DNA of 64,000 bases from Schistocephalus solidus (GCA_017591395.1 WEDG01001448.1:188501-252500), one strand, 5' to 3'. Positions 46,264-59,459 are shown, counted from the first letter of the stretch. Program-made: numbers and translations. The notes: a model not told the origin generated them from the letters alone.

Positions 46264-48485
46264 CCCTTCGCTCGCCAGAATCATGGTTTTATGCATGCGA
46301 GCTTTCGAAATCTTAGTAGAGTCAGTCATCATAGATATAAAAGGCAACGAAACAAGCAAACGTTATAGGGGGCAGGGACCAAGCAAACATCAGTGACGCT
46401 AGTACGCATGTTAGTGCGCCAGGACCTGTATGCCAGCACCAAATCGATAAATTGTTTAACTGAGTTCTCATCAGAGGCCCAGGGTTCAATCAACTCCTAG
46501 TTGGTCTTGCTAATGGCGTGGGTGGTTATCTTCGTGGCTGCGAAGTTAAACTCGTGATGCGCTTCGTAGGTGCTACCCTAGCATGTGTCCAGTATGTCCT
46601 GTTTAGGCACGGGATGCGATACACTGCTTCCAACTACTCCGCTGCTCATGATAGCTTTGGGTTGGCACGCTATTCCGATACCGACCCCCGCAGCAATGCG
46701 CTCGGTCACTTCTGGCATGTTCTTGATGTATTCCAGCGCATGTCATACCATAGGGGTTGTTTCTGGTTGGGTCCTCCGGGGGCGAACATGTAGGCATCGG
46801 CTTATGCAAGCCTTCGTATAGCCGTTCGCAATTCTCGGTAGAACACAAAGTCGGAGAATTCAATCAGACAAAACGATGGTGACCTTTGACGTCATGTCAT
46901 TAATCACATCTATCTCGTCGAGCTTGGCACAAGAGGTATTGCGCTGGAGACTTGAAGAGTCATACGGTAAAAGCCAAAGTTTGCTCAAAATTGAACACCT
47001 CAGGAAGCTGTTGGAATTTTTGTTAAAGACCTACATCACTTTTGCGGGAGAAACTTACAAGCAGATCGAGAGAACTTCGGTGGACTCCCCAATCTCCGGT
47101 TTAGTGGCAGAATTGGTCTTACAAAAGCTGGAAAAGATTGCCTTCATGCAACCGCCACCATTGATTGGAAGTTAGATGCCGTTATGTGAAGGACGCGTTT
47201 GTCAGCGTCAAGAGGAACATACTGCAGACATTCCATGATTATCTTAACTTGATATTTTCCAACTCACAGGGAAAGGAGAAAAAGAAAATTACCGTCCACC
47301 GTATGCACCACAGTAGGGTGGCGCAGGGACGGTGACTTGCGCTGGATTATATTGAGGATCGACTTTTGATGCATCTATCTCACTCGCTGTTTACCTCCCC
47401 CACCTGGAGCCGGACGTCAAATTAAACAAACAGGCATAAGTGCGAGCTCAGGAAATGCTTAATAAGTGGTGCCATTACGTAAACAACACATTTGTTATCG
47501 TCAAGAGGAACCTGCTGCAGCATTTCCATGGTTACCGTACTCAATTTTCCCAGATATACCATTCACGAGGGAAGAAAAAAAGGAGCAGGAGTCGCCCTTC
47601 CTTGATATGTTCGTCAGGCGAAGTCCCAGTGGCAAAACAGAAATAAATGTCTACAGGAAGGCGATGAACATCACGCAGGTTCTCAATTTTCACAGCAACC
47701 ATCAGGTGGCTAACAAATGAAGCTGTTTGAGAATAGTCTTCACACGGATGGAGATGCATCAGTAGGTTATGGAAAACGTGCACGAGCCCATTATCTCCGC
47801 AAAAATTTACGCGAAACGGCTATCCGGAAGGCCTTGATAAGCCAATGACTACACATTCGTTTCCAGAGGACCCAAACAGGAGCATCTCCAAGAATATGAC
47901 ACGCTCTGTTAGATACTAAGGACGTCTCAGAAGCGACTGAACGACGGCTTAGAGCTACCATGTTCAAAATGCTGACGAAAATCAAAGACCAGCTAAATCC
48001 TCAGGTCTAATCTGAAGTAGCGTACCGCATCCCATGCCTAAACTGTCCTCGTAACTGCTCAGGACAGACTGCGCGCATATTTGAATCGCGTTTACAGGAA
48101 CATAAGCTGCCTGTGCGAGGAGGCAACGAATTAGCACAAGAAGCTGCCCACACCTATGAAACGGGTCATGAGTTTGACATCGCAGGTGTCAAAATAATCT
48201 TCAACACTGGAAACAAGAGATGAAACCTTATTAGTGTGGTCCTCGGGTAGAAATTCAATCAATCGATGTATCGATCTGGCGCCGACACAAGGACTTCCGT
48301 CATTGATCGTCCTCCTATAAGCGTATCCCTCTTCGGTTACTGCTGCCCTCCCTGACGATGGACGCCTGCACGAGTGAGAAAGTTCAGAATAATCATCAAA
48401 GTGTTCCGCTAGTCTCCCATCTTCTTTACTCTTCGATGAACACACTTGTTTACAGTGGAAAGTAGCTTCATTAATTAAAGTTGTG
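46264..48485 (+). mobile_element. Penelope-like element (P4), broken, with R2 insert
   Basis: 46264-46450 is an inverted terminus (ribozyme-like motif near 46296-46335 on minus; GGGGGCAGGGACCAAGC block shared with 56960). The RT follows on plus: VTFDVMSLITSISSSLAQEVL near 46879, LKTYITFAGETYKQIE near 47026 and SPISGLVAELVLQKLEK near 47086, with RYVKDAFVSVKR where YVDD is expected. After an R2 insert (about 47295-47430) a second stretch starts HYVNNTFVIVKRNLLQHFH near 47470, then LPFLDMFVRRSPSGKTEINVY-type sequence and TQVLNFHSNHQVANK to 47720. A GIY-YIG part is near 48015-48225 (YRIPCLNCPRNCSGQTARIF, HTYETGHEFDIAG). Both palm motifs have lost a catalytic aspartate, so it is dead. Confidence 0.82.
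47295..47430 (+). repeat. R2 fragment inside P4
   Basis: GTCCACCGTATGCACCACAG, GGTGGCGCAGGGACGGTGAC and CCCCCACCTGGAGCCGG match R2 in plus orientation. Confidence 0.7.
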
Positions 48486-48929
48486 CGCTGAAGGGCTATC
48501 TGAAGAATAATATACTGCATGACTGAGCTTAAAGGAGGAAAGGAAGGATCTGAAAACGCCACATTTTTGACGATCAAATGCTGTCTCAGTGATTGCGTAA
48601 AATTACAAAAATCTTGGAGACTTGGCGGAAAATTAATTTAACGGGAAAGCGTCGAAGGCATATTGCGCGCCATCTGGCATACATTGTTTGGTTTCTTCGC
48701 CAAAAAAAAAAACACCATGACAACCGACCGGTATACTGGGATTACCTTAAATGCAGGGAGTAAGAGGTCAATACTAGATTAGCAACAGCCCCGACTGTAG
48801 GAAACAAAAACTCTTGGATGATCTGAGGAGGTAAGCAAAAAGTGTTGTCTGATCTTTTTCCAAGAACTCATCACACCAGAAGGAGTTAATGAACTCGAAA
48901 AGTGTCTATCTACTCCGGCATCCCCCCCC

Positions 48930-49440
48930 CCGGCAGTTCGACCGTCGATTTCGACGAGGTCCACCGTATGCTCCAAAACAGGTGGTGCAGGGACGGTGAC
49001 TTGCGCGTAAATTAGTTTTAAGTGATAGTAGCCTTGCGTTGCAGCTACCGCACTCTCTCCTCCTCCCCCACCTGAGCCCGGTGTCAAGACAGAAACAAGA
49101 AGACCGGAGATGTGAGAGGGCGCAGGTGGCTGGCGCGACCGGAACCGCCCCATGGGCGTGCCACCACACCTAGCTCGGATCCCACGGAGTGGGAGTGCCA
49201 TAAAGGTCACATTAAGAAGGAGCCATTGCAACCCGACTCTCAGTCCGCCAGTCAGCCACTCCTTACAAAACACACATGGGGCTGACCACGCGTTCCGAGT
49301 TATCCCGTCAGTTGGCAACCTTCCAAGCCACGGCCTTTTAGCGCACCGTGATAGTGTTAAGCGCGTCAGATTGTTTATAGTGAGGAAAATACGCTGAGCT
49401 CTCGACCTCACTCTCTCCTCCACCCCCACAATCAGACCAC
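48930..49440 (+). repeat. Interspersed repeat R2, most complete copy
   Basis: About 500 bases, from CGACCGTCGATTTCGACGAG, through GGTGGTGCAGGGACGGTGAC, AAGACCGGAGATG and CACGGAGTGGGAGTGCCATA, to CTCTCTCCTCCACCCCCACA. It is collinear with 4525-4945. Confidence 0.8.
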
Positions 49441-49444
49441 TGTC

Positions 49445-52140
49445 CATCTACTAGACGTCATCTAAACAAATCTTCGAATGAGCATGGCGGTGAAATTTTG
49501 GCCGTATTACGCTGCCAAACTGACGCCAATACGATGTGTCCATGGAAACGCTTGCTTATGGGCCTCGGCGGTCATCGCTAACGTCTCGGGGTTAGGACGT
49601 GTTCGAGCTGACGAAAGGGTGAATCGATGGATTTAAAACCCAGAAGAAGCTACTTAAAATTGGTTAAACCACAACCACCATCGTCCAAAAAATATAAGTG
49701 TTCAAATGTTAGCCGCCTCCACGAATGTTGAAAACGTCATTTTTTAAGCCAGATAATGTTCTACTCATCTGCATTCGGAAATGCAACGCAGCCTAAATTT
49801 TGTTACCTTGCCTACAAGATATTAAGATGAACTGTTTGAGGTTTGTGTGGAGGCAACTTGAATAGATACTGTGGCTGAAGTAATCGACGGTGTTAGAAGC
49901 TGGCCAACCTATTTCGTGAAGTTCAACCCTCAAATTACATCCTAGCTATTAGAGAAAGATGATTTATAATGAGTCTCAGGTGTACTGTCTCTAAGAATGG
50001 TTTTCAAAAGCATTGCAGGCAGACCTCGGGCAGAGTAACAATGACATGCAATTTAGAATACAAAGGATATGCAAAAGTTGGGACTTCGGGAGATGAAATT
50101 CACAGTTCCTAGGAAAATTCATTTTCTGAAAAGGGAGTTTAGCAATCAGGCCTATTTTAGGTGTTATCAAAAGCATTAAAAAATAGATCAGAATCCGGAT
50201 GGCCTACTGAGAGGAGGTATTTTGGAAAGAAACTGTATGTGTTCTGATTACATAAGCCTGAAATGAAATAAATAAAATAACGTAAATTTTACCATTTCGA
50301 ATTTATTCGTAGACCATATCCTGCAAACATTCAGTCGGAAGTTTCTCAAACAAATCATCGGTTGCCCCCTTTAAAAACTGCAATTTTAGTAGCATAGGGG
50401 TCGCACAGAGCGGAGGCACACCTACGATTAACTTCCATTTATAACCAAAACTGACAAAAAGTTCATAGTATAGGACATTTTGCAAAATATAAGACTTCCA
50501 TATTGTAATTTTTGTTTACAAAAAAGCGCAATATTGCGTATGGGAAAATAACCTTATAAACCTGTAGGTTCAGAGGATCCTTTTGCACTTCGTTTTGCGT
50601 TGCTATTCTCTCTCACGCCGAAATTGCGGAGCCTCAGACTGTCTGAAGATGCAATGGCTGACAAGACAGAAGGAGTCATAAATGCAGTGGACATCAATTT
50701 TGTTTAAAAAATTCTGTCTGAACAGACTAAACCGTTCCAACGCACCCACTTCTTGTTAACTTGGAGGTATGCTTGCCCCCTCCCCACGTTCTGCCCCTAT
50801 TGGAACGTGTGGGTGCCAGTGCACTTTCGCTTACAGTGCTACTGAATTAATGTTAGTAATATGGTTGTTAAATAGTTATTATATGTGGACTTGCCCAATT
50901 ACTCGTGCCAAGTGTTCAGTAGAATTTTCAGGAATATGTAGATTTCCACTCGGATTTTTAAAACGTTTGACTGATAAAATTACACATTAACCTATTCTGC
51001 ATGCAAAAAAGGCATTTTCCGGAATACCTTAGACAAATAAATAAAATGTGCAGCATTTTATTTGCCGTCAATTAATCGCCTCAATTTTGGTCGTCACGTT
51101 TCATGAGGTAGGTCACATAATACAGTTGAATAGCATAAGCTGACGGTTAGCCGATTTTGGCTTGTTAAATCTTCCTTCTGAAAACTGATCGTTCATTACG
51201 GCAGGTTTTGTGCGGGTGGCAGCTAGCAAATGAGGGTGGCTACGGCATGATAGCACAAGGTCTTTGAGGGTTTGTCTCGTTCCAAATTGCATACGGGCAG
51301 CAGAATAAGTAACCATGACCTAACCAAATGTCGTCATCTGCGTGGTTAAGCGAAGCAGCATCATCCATGCTGGGCTCATGGTAGACTGAACGAGCTGACA
51401 TCTTCCAATAAATTTCTCGGACATAATCCTATGACTCTTTGATTTACCTTCGTGATTTCGTTGGTGTTTACTTGACGAACAAGAAAGGTTTGTTGGCGAC
51501 GCCGAATTTGTCTCGAGCACTTCGAGCCATGCTTGCTGAAATAAGATTTTCTCGCAGGTTTGCAGGTGAACACTGGGTGTTCGCGCTTAAACGATGCTTT
51601 CACCATTGACTTTGTTAGGAACATGTTAACTGGAAGAACTGTTTGAGTTAGGTGGGTGTATATGAAAGATTCATGTGAACTAGGCTTAGATATTCAGCAA
51701 AAACGTAAAAAGATTTCGGTCCGAAACAGAATGGTTGGGTTGGGCGACGCAACCAAGGGCTAATCGTCAAAATAAATGTCACCAATATGACCTTCGTGTG
51801 TCCACTTCGAAAGTTCAGCCTCGATTTGAAGCAAATTCTTCGGGGTTAAACTTTCTAGGTTCAGGACGACAGTTACAATTAATAATTGAGCCCGAACCCA
51901 TCAGCTTTAGCAGGCCAACTGCTTAATATTCATAAACTTCAAACGGGCGGTTAATATCGGTGGAATTTCAGTGGACAGTGATTTTGGTTTTTAGTGGTGC
52001 TGTCAGTATGGAAAATTGTACAACGTACGTATACTACTGGTGGTCTGCTGGCATTTTCTGAAGAAGGATTTACCACAGACTAGTGCATTTATCTCTAAGG
52101 AGACTTAAAATTTGAATTTTTAAACTGAACGTTTTTCCAG
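49445..52140. other. No gene recognised
   Basis: No domain-bearing frame, RNA gene or known repeat is seen. A segment near 50510-50535 faintly resembles the AT-rich repeat, but not enough to call. Confidence 0.45.
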
Positions 52141-52149
52141 AACGTGCAC

Positions 52150-52252
52150 GTGGAACGCCAGGGAGGACCAACTGATTAGCTGAACCCCATGCAGCCATGC
52201 CAGACAGCGGCAGAATATCGGTGAAACATATTTAGGTTTTTATCTATTTCCT
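52150..52252 (+). repeat. Decayed hammerhead unit
   Basis: Diverged copy of 13530-13630: GAACGCCAGGGAGGACCAAC, CTGATTA (52172-52178), GCTGA paired with TCGGT (52218-52222), GAAA (52223-52226), then TTTAGGTTTTTATCTA. The core is mutated (CTGATTA for CTGANGA) and the cleavage triplet is lost. Confidence 0.6.
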
Positions 52253-52259
52253 GTGCCAT

Positions 52260-54194
52260 GAGTTTAATAAATAATGACCACTGAATCTGCATATTGAAAC
52301 TTAACCTTATATGCTTTTCGTCAAACCTCTTCCAGTCGAGGCAGAAACGCTGGATAAATCGGATGTGTCTGCTCTTCTTGACAGGAATTATCTAGGAAAT
52401 AACCGTTCGTGTTCTACAATGGGTTTTACCTACTAAGCAGTTATCTTAAGTTACCTTGGTTATTTGGCTTTGCCTTTACACCTGAACGCAGTATTTCTAC
52501 CAAAAATACAGTAAAACACATGCAGTTGGCGTGTGACTGGTTACGTGGGTTAGAGACGTTTACAAGATACCTGCACATTTTTAAAGGCCATTGTTGTCTT
52601 TGTGTTGAGGGGTTGTGACTGATAGTTGAAGAAATAGTACAACTCGTTCAAGTAGAAGAAAAATACACATTAACATTTGGCCGAGTTCTGCCAAGAGTCG
52701 AAGTAAGTTTATAGCACGCTACCTTTTACGGAATTGTTGGAATTGTTGGCGGAATGAAAATGTCCGAGCCGACCATACTATTACGAGCCCCCTAAATCGT
52801 CTTAACGGTCTAGATGAAACACAGCTGCGCACAAACTGTGGACCCAAATCGCCATGGAAGGTTTAAAAACCTTACTGACTAACCTCTGCATCCTACCGAA
52901 GTTAATTTACTCAGATGAAGGCAAACTATCAAGAGGTTAACGGATATTTCGAATTACGTCTCGATTACAAAGTCCTCCGTAACCGGACGCAACAACACTC
53001 AAGACCTTGTGATTGGTAGTTAGCTGTCAAGGTCAGTGCAGCCAGGCTGTGGAGCAAGCTGGTGTTTGATTGGTCACTTTCCATGTGCCTTGTTGCCTTA
53101 CTATGAGGAGGAAGAGGTTTCCAGGCTAAGGAGTTATAAAACCACATACTTGGGGCATCTCATCCCTTAGATTCAGCAATACAAGAATATGCTAAATAGA
53201 TGCTAAATAATTTGAAATTCAATTCATCTGCTTAAATGCATTTGTTTATACGGCGATTTCGAACATCAGAGCCAAACAAATGCTATTGTGCCAAACACTG
53301 GTACACTAGCAATATCAACTAGCTTTTTTCGGTGTAGTCCGCTGAATTTCTGCATGACTCTCCAACTAAGTACCCACGGCCTTTTTTCATACATTATCAA
53401 ATGTCTTACCGAAACAAGAACACGTAATTACTTGAAATTATGAATTGATGTGGCAAGGTTTTAATTATTCCTTGACAGTTTTTTACAAAATTGAATTAAA
53501 CTACTCGTGTCATAATAAAGCATCACTTTCTATTCTGTTAAAAGATTCCATTGACAAATCTGTTGCCTCTTGGACAAAACACCCTCGAAATAATCACAAA
53601 CGATGGTAGGAGTGCTCGGCTTCCCAGCATATACGCATCAAAACAAAAATAGAATATTACGCGACCGAATACTACAACGAATGCCGCGCTGAAACCAAAT
53701 TTTGAAATAAGCGAGCATAGAAGTAGAACTGATGTAACGCTAAGCATCCAAGTTGCCCCTCGGAATATGATGACCAGAACACTAGATAGGGCTTTCTCAT
53801 ATAAATCGCCCGTAATATAGGCAACCCTGCATTAACTTCTAGGGTTAGAGTTGTTGTTAGGGTCATGTTTACTGCTTCGGAACTAAGGCTACCTGCATTA
53901 TGGGTGGGAATTTCTAATCGTTTGTCTTGTCGGGGGATTAGCAAAAGCATCACAGAATGCTAAGTTAACTCTTGCGAAAGATGCGAAACCAAGTGCAGTA
54001 AGTAGCTCACCCTCTGTAACCCACGTTAAGACCACCAACTGAATGGGTGTGGTCCGCATACGGGATTGGTGTGATTGAGGGTATCACGTTCAGCCGTCAC
54101 GGTTGCCATGTTAAAAACAGGCTAAATTTATGCACCGGAAACTATCACGTCCTACCGTACCGGCCATCAAATAGCGTCGGAAATAAACTTAAAG

Positions 54195-54195
<1 letters not shown>
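52260..54195. other. No gene recognised
   Basis: Short frames without family resemblance. A small GGGTTAGAGTTG tract at 53840-53870 resembles the TTAGGG-like repeats. Confidence 0.45.

Positions 54196-54198
<3 letters not shown>

Positions 54199-54269
<71 letters not shown>
54199..54269. repeat. (GA)n microsatellite
   Basis: 71 bases of uninterrupted GA. Confidence 0.97.
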
Positions 54270-54271
<2 letters not shown>

Positions 54272-55845
54272 CATGTTGTGAGACCGAGTTGTAGCCCCGT
54301 ACAAACTAATCCTACTTTTACTTTCCTGGTCCAAACAACGAGCCAGATACTGTTCTGCGTCGGTCGGAAGGTAAACCCCTAGGTGTAAGATACCTACTCG
54401 CATAGTTGCCGAACAAAATATCTAAAATGACTAAAAAATATATAAACGATTTTTTTTAACCGGATTAATGACTCAGCCATTCCTTGGTATTGGGAATCTC
54501 TCGGTGCTGTTGACGGAGAGGCGGCCAGAAGAAGATCGGATTTCCCACGGAAGTCCGGTATACATTTGTAAGGATGAATGAGTTGCAGAATAGAATCGAA
54601 TTCGTAATGCCCAAGAGCTATGGGGGCGTTAAGTAGACCGATATCCCGTTAAAGGTAAATTTTCCGGACGGTCAAATATATCAAACCAAACTCCAACTTG
54701 CTGCCTATGAAGTTTTGATTGCATGAGCGGCTTTAAAAGTTCAAATTCAGTATTTTTCTGCAGTTTACTAAGGCTGACAAGTACATGCTCAGAAAGCAAG
54801 CCATATTACATCTGCAGGGGTTTAAAAAGTCCATTGTTTAGCGAATTTCCTTTGGTATCAACAACAACTTTACGAAGAAGACTTGAGCGATATGTGAAGT
54901 CTTTCGAGGAACCACTGGTTCTTATAATAAACTAAATCACTGTTGAAAATCTTAAGTTTGGACGTGTACCTATGAGCAGTTGAAGTCAAGTTCAAATACA
55001 GCCGATTAATAAAATGTCCAAGAATTCTAAAAGTCTCGATTTCTCAAAATATGGAGAGGAAAAGACAGGAGAGGTTGTGCTTCCATTCGCGGCAACTCGG
55101 CTTGAAATATAGAGTCAAGAACAAATGGTTGGTTTGCTTAATATTAATAAAACGTAAACCACCAGCACAGGATTTAACAACCTCAAAAATACGCCTTTTG
55201 TGATATCTGAGGACTGTCGCGGAGCCACGGGCTCGTAAAATAAACCCAATAACTGTTGACCATATAAAGCTAGGAGAAATGTCACAAAGCGCTCACTGTC
55301 ACGATCAAATTCAGTTAACGCAGAATTTCTTGTGCTTATATTCGCAGTCATCCGAATTCATGAACGAGTAGCCGGTTCGTCATTATTGATTATGATCGCC
55401 ATTGCAAGGGGGGAGCAGTGAGCTGAAAATGCACTGTTTTGGGGAAAAAGACCTGCCCCCTGTCGCTCTCCACTTCTTTTACCAACCACGCCGGTCAAAT
55501 TCGAGAAAGCTGTCGATATTCAGAGCTAATGGCTGACCAGGTTTGGAACCCGAGTCCACGAGTACTGATAATTACAGGTTAATTAACCTGATCCCAACAT
55601 CACATCAGCGAGAGATGTCATGAAAGCTATGAAACGACCCAAAGTGACAAGAAGCAGAATATCAATACTTCAACTAGAAACAATAGACACATCAAAGCAA
55701 TTTAATCCTCTCTCCCACTTTCCCAATACCTGCGCGGAGAAATTTTGAGGCCTACAGACCTGACCAAGAGCCATGATTCGTCCAGCAAGTATTCTTAGCG
55801 GCAAAAGGGTCTCGTTCATTTGTCGCATCTGTAAAAATCGTTGGC
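54270..55845. other. No gene recognised
   Basis: Nothing nameable on either strand. Confidence 0.4.
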
Positions 55846-55847
55846 TG

Positions 55848-55937
55848 CCTCAGCGATAATTGAACCCACAACAGAAAGTGGAAGGCTTCAGTACAGCCAA
55901 CGTTCTGGCCGCCTAAGGTACGAAGCCCCACCGCGTT
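55848..55937 (-). repeat. Second tRNA-like SINE family, minus copy
   Basis: Minus strand: GGTGGGGCTTCGTACCTTAG, GCGGCCAGAACGTTGG and GTGGGTTCAATTATC resemble tRNA A and B boxes. It shares words with 56140 and 57675-57830 but is distinct from the main SINE. Confidence 0.5.
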
Positions 55938-56137
55938 CTTGAGTTTAATAAAACTTGTGTGAAATTACTCGCACAGCCTACTTCAACGCATGGAATTCAC
56001 TACGCCTGATCCAGAAAGCTAACGACCCAAGCAGGATTTCCTAAGCAATCAAACTAGAATTCCCCAGATGACCACCAGGTACATTTAATTGTTTAGGGAA
56101 GACATTACCGACAGGAAGTGTGATTAAACTGATGGCG

Positions 56138-56225
56138 GGGCGTCATAGCTCAGGTGGCTGTAAAAAGGTCTTCCTTTTGCTCTCATGGTTCGAAGTCCAC
56201 CTAGGTTTTCACAGTGGGTCAAAGG
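56138..56225 (+). repeat. tRNA-like SINE head (second family)
   Basis: GTCATAGCTCAGGTGGCTGT (A-box-like) and CATGGTTCGAAGTCCACC (B-box-like) about 30 bases apart. A canonical cloverleaf and CCA-type acceptor pairing are not apparent, so it is a SINE head rather than a tRNA gene. Confidence 0.5.
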
Positions 56226-56859
56226 AGTTATTCAAATCAGCCAAAACACCTTTACGAATTAAGCGCACCTGTTATTCATCGGTTAGATTCTAGATTGCTC
56301 GTTTCGGAAGTCCTGATTGGAAAGTCAGCTTATGTATCAGAGTTGATTGATTCAATTTACCGTCTGTTCCCAAACATTCGCACTGATATGACGCCAATTG
56401 TCAGTGATAGCGATGAACACTGTTCGGGAGAGTATGCAGCAGAGACTTGCGTTGAAAACTGATTAAGTCTCCGATTCTAAACCCACCGAAACCCAACAGC
56501 AAGAGAAGGCAAAACGAGCGAAGAGAAATGTCAGCGCAGTGGCTGACAGTTCTTAAGAGCACCTTTACACGTGCCACACACGGATTGGTGCCTAAATCCG
56601 TACGAAGCCCGTTCAATGAGTGTAACGAAGCTCATATAAGATGAAGAACCATAAAGACAATGGAATCTGTTTGGGTCAGACTTTGTCAGAGAAAACCAAG
56701 CTATTCCGTCGGTTCGCGGTCAGCTAACAACCACGAAACATACTTTTAGTGCACAGTGTTTACTGTACTTGTGCCACAATCGTTAATTTTCCGTGTGTAT
56801 GTGTTACTAAATTTTTATTTATAGCCTACCTCGTTATAATTATTCCATTTATAAGTGAA

Positions 56860-57040
56860 GAAGGTTGTTCACTCGCCAGAATCATGGCTTTATTCGTTTG
56901 AGCTTTCGAACTTTTACTGGAGCCCATCGTCAGAGCTAAAAGCAGCAACAAAAACCAGCAACAATTATTGGAGTTAGGGGCCAATCAGACACCGGTGACG
57001 CCAGTCCGTGGATGACTGGGCAGGGCTCTGTATGTCGAAT
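56860..57040 (-). mobile_element. Solo inverted Penelope terminus
   Basis: Matches the terminus at 46264-46450: CGCCAGAATCATGGCTTTAT, CGAAC, then GGGGCCAATCAGACACCGGTGACGCCAGT-type sequence. It carries a minus-strand ribozyme-like motif: CTGACGA (56933-56927), GAAA (56907-56904), GC, TC. Confidence 0.55.
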
Positions 57041-57074
57041 GAGGTAGATGCTTCGAACGTCTATAATCACTATT

Positions 57075-57150
57075 ATCCCGTGGAAGTCACCGTCCCTGCA
57101 CCATCCTACTGCGGTGCATATGGTGGACATCGTCGAAAATGACGGTCAAA
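57075..57150 (-). repeat. R2 fragment
   Basis: AAGTCACCGTCCCTGCACCA and GGTGGACATCGTCGAAA match reverse R2. Confidence 0.55.
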
Positions 57151-57669
57151 CTGGCCTGTTGATGTCCATGCACCCTAACGCGGAATATTGCCAAATGGTG
57201 CGGCATTCGGTAGCGTTAACTGACTTTCCAACCGCTACCTTCGTTTTCAGTTGGCAGCGGCGAACGCTAAGGCCGTTTTGCCATGACAGTTTTACTTGGT
57301 TAGGTTTACTTGCTTTTCGCTTGGGATTGGATTATCGATCGTCTTGACTCGCACTCCCTCCTACTACCATGCAGCGGTGACTTGTCTCAGCATGTTGGTC
57401 AATCGATTATCGGTAGGGCGCAGTGACTGACATGGAATGAAAGCCGCTGGCTCGTGTCACGTGAAATTCCGATAACACTTAGATTAAAATCGACTCTGCA
57501 CAGGCCAATTAAGGCAGAACTGTAGTAAATAAGCCATCTCCTTGCGGCCTAAGGAAACAGCGGCACGAACATTCGTACCATAACAAGATTAGCATAGTGC
57601 CAATATTCATTTTTAAAATCGCAACTACAAGGAGATTAGTAGGAAATGGAGATTTATATAATTCATTCG

Positions 57670-57835
57670 ATCCGATTTGTAAAAATTGGTGCCTCGAACT
57701 ACGCCAGCAAAAGAAAGGATTCAGTTCAACCAACGCTCTGACCACTTGAACTACAAGGCCCCACCGGGAGCAGTGAAGCCTTCCTCTTGCTGTAATGGGT
57801 TCAAATCCTGTCAGGGCCGCTGAGTTGTTGATAAT
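57670..57835. repeat. Paired tRNA-like SINE heads (second family)
   Basis: The minus half (57670-57765) has TTGTAGTTCAAGTGGTCAGA and TAGTTCGAGGC; the plus half (57770-57835) has GGGTTCAAATCCTGTC. The two abut in opposite orientation. Confidence 0.5.
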
Positions 57836-58574
57836 TTGTGAAATGAATTGTTTAAATTTGCTGCAAAAGGTAGTTATCTGGTGGACTCCTGATTGATTGC
57901 TGAGGAAAGCCTGCTTGAGAAGTCAGTTGAATGCATCAGGATTTCATACGTTGCAGTAGGCTGGGCGGACATCCTTACACAACTGCGTTTAAATTCGCGG
58001 CTCCCTGGTGGGGCCTTGTATCTCATGGAACTGCTACCTATAAAAAGGATGTTCGGAATGCAACAAAACAATCCTAAGGTACTGCCCTCAAACTACAGGA
58101 GTGATCTTTCGATATCAAGTGACTTAGTAGCTGACACTTTCCTGGCACCGAATGAAATGCCAAGTTTTCGTGATAATTAAATGATTCCAAAATATCTCGA
58201 TTTGGTTTATTGTCGCCTTGCTTGCATAAGTAAGATCGCATAAGGGTTCGCGTCACAGACCGACTAAGCCATCCTTGTCTGGGGCAGCTGAATCATGCTG
58301 CGTTGGAGCCGCATACTTCTCTATCCACCTACTGTTTTAAATCAACAATGATTAGCTCCTGGTTCATTATCCTAATCACTCCACACTCATAGGTAGGGAA
58401 TACACTGCGTAAGTTCGGTGCTAGTCCTATCGGTGATGTTTATTTTAACGAATATCCCCTAGATGACATCTGCAATGCATCCTCCAAACTTACTGCTTGC
58501 ATTTCAGCGTTGTATGTGTTGATTACTTAAATCTATTTCACTTTATCCTCACCTTAAAAGCAGCGTGCATTGGA

Positions 58575-58735
58575 GGATGACTCACCGAGTGCGTTGAGCG
58601 GCATATTCGTCTCGTTGTGCCTTGGGGTTCAATCTCGAGCCCCGCCAACAGCCACACAGCAGGTAGTAATATAATCAGAAAAGCATTACCGACAAACAAA
58701 TGTAAACTGGAATGAGTCCTTCTGGCATGGTAGTC
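58575..58735 (-). repeat. tRNA-derived SINE, partial
   Basis: Tail words GAGCCCCGCCAACAGCCACA then ACCGACAAACAAATG of the core, in minus orientation. Confidence 0.6.
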
Positions 58736-59459
58736 TGTGTGCCACTGCAATCCATCATACACCATCTGGTCAAAGCCTACACTTGCCTTGCCTCAGTGAA
58801 CCACATCTCAAACAAGGTACACCGAAAAAAAAATACGCTAAAATCTCGTGCAAACTTTTTGGAATCTTCTATCACACACTATAGGCAACTAGGCAACAGC
58901 CATACCTAATAAGACGCTGGTTGTTGGATATTAAAGTGCAAACTGCACTAAAGAACTATTATGAGATTTTCTATTTATGCTCTTTTATTTACTAAATTCT
59001 TTGTATGGAGAAGTTTAATGTGCCTTTTAAACTTGAGTTTACTCAGTTTTCCCCATTTCCGCCTTTATTTTAAATCGGTTTATTTCTAAATTCACGTAAG
59101 ATTACGTGGTATATTTATATTAACATGTATTCCAATTAAGTTGTGCATCACTAATTACGAATTTCACCCGACGCAACAGCCCACAACTTTTATGTTGGTC
59201 TACATTACGAATATGCAAAAAACTTATGTTCTTAGATAAATTCTCTTAGTAAAAGGTTTCTTCCAATCATGTTCGTGGTTTAATCTGAGAAATTAAAAAA
59301 CCATCAGTTGCCTGGGCCCGGCGTTTCCACAGAGGACATCCATCTGAGGATACTGTTCTCCAAATTAGGAATTCTAATCTTAGGAGACGTGTTAACGCAA
59401 GAACGCCATCGGAATGACTGCCCCCAGACACGAACAGTATTTGCGCGGTTGTGCATTGT

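Noticed and set aside
46147..46359. Minus-strand serine-rich frame
   Set aside because: It is a translation of the GAA/TTC purine tract.
46603..46863. Minus- and plus-strand frames upstream of the P4 reverse transcriptase
   Set aside because: No consistent homology in one frame; best explained as eroded Penelope sequence.
48700..48712. Poly-A run as a retroelement 3' tail
   Set aside because: No element end or target duplication could be matched to it.
54047..54403. Frames encoding Arg-Glu or Leu-Ser repeats
   Set aside because: They are translations of the (GA)n microsatellite at 54199-54269.
56138..56225. Possible tRNA gene (A and B box words)
   Set aside because: I cannot pair a proper acceptor stem or anticodon arm, and related copies nearby are equally irregular, so a SINE head is more likely.
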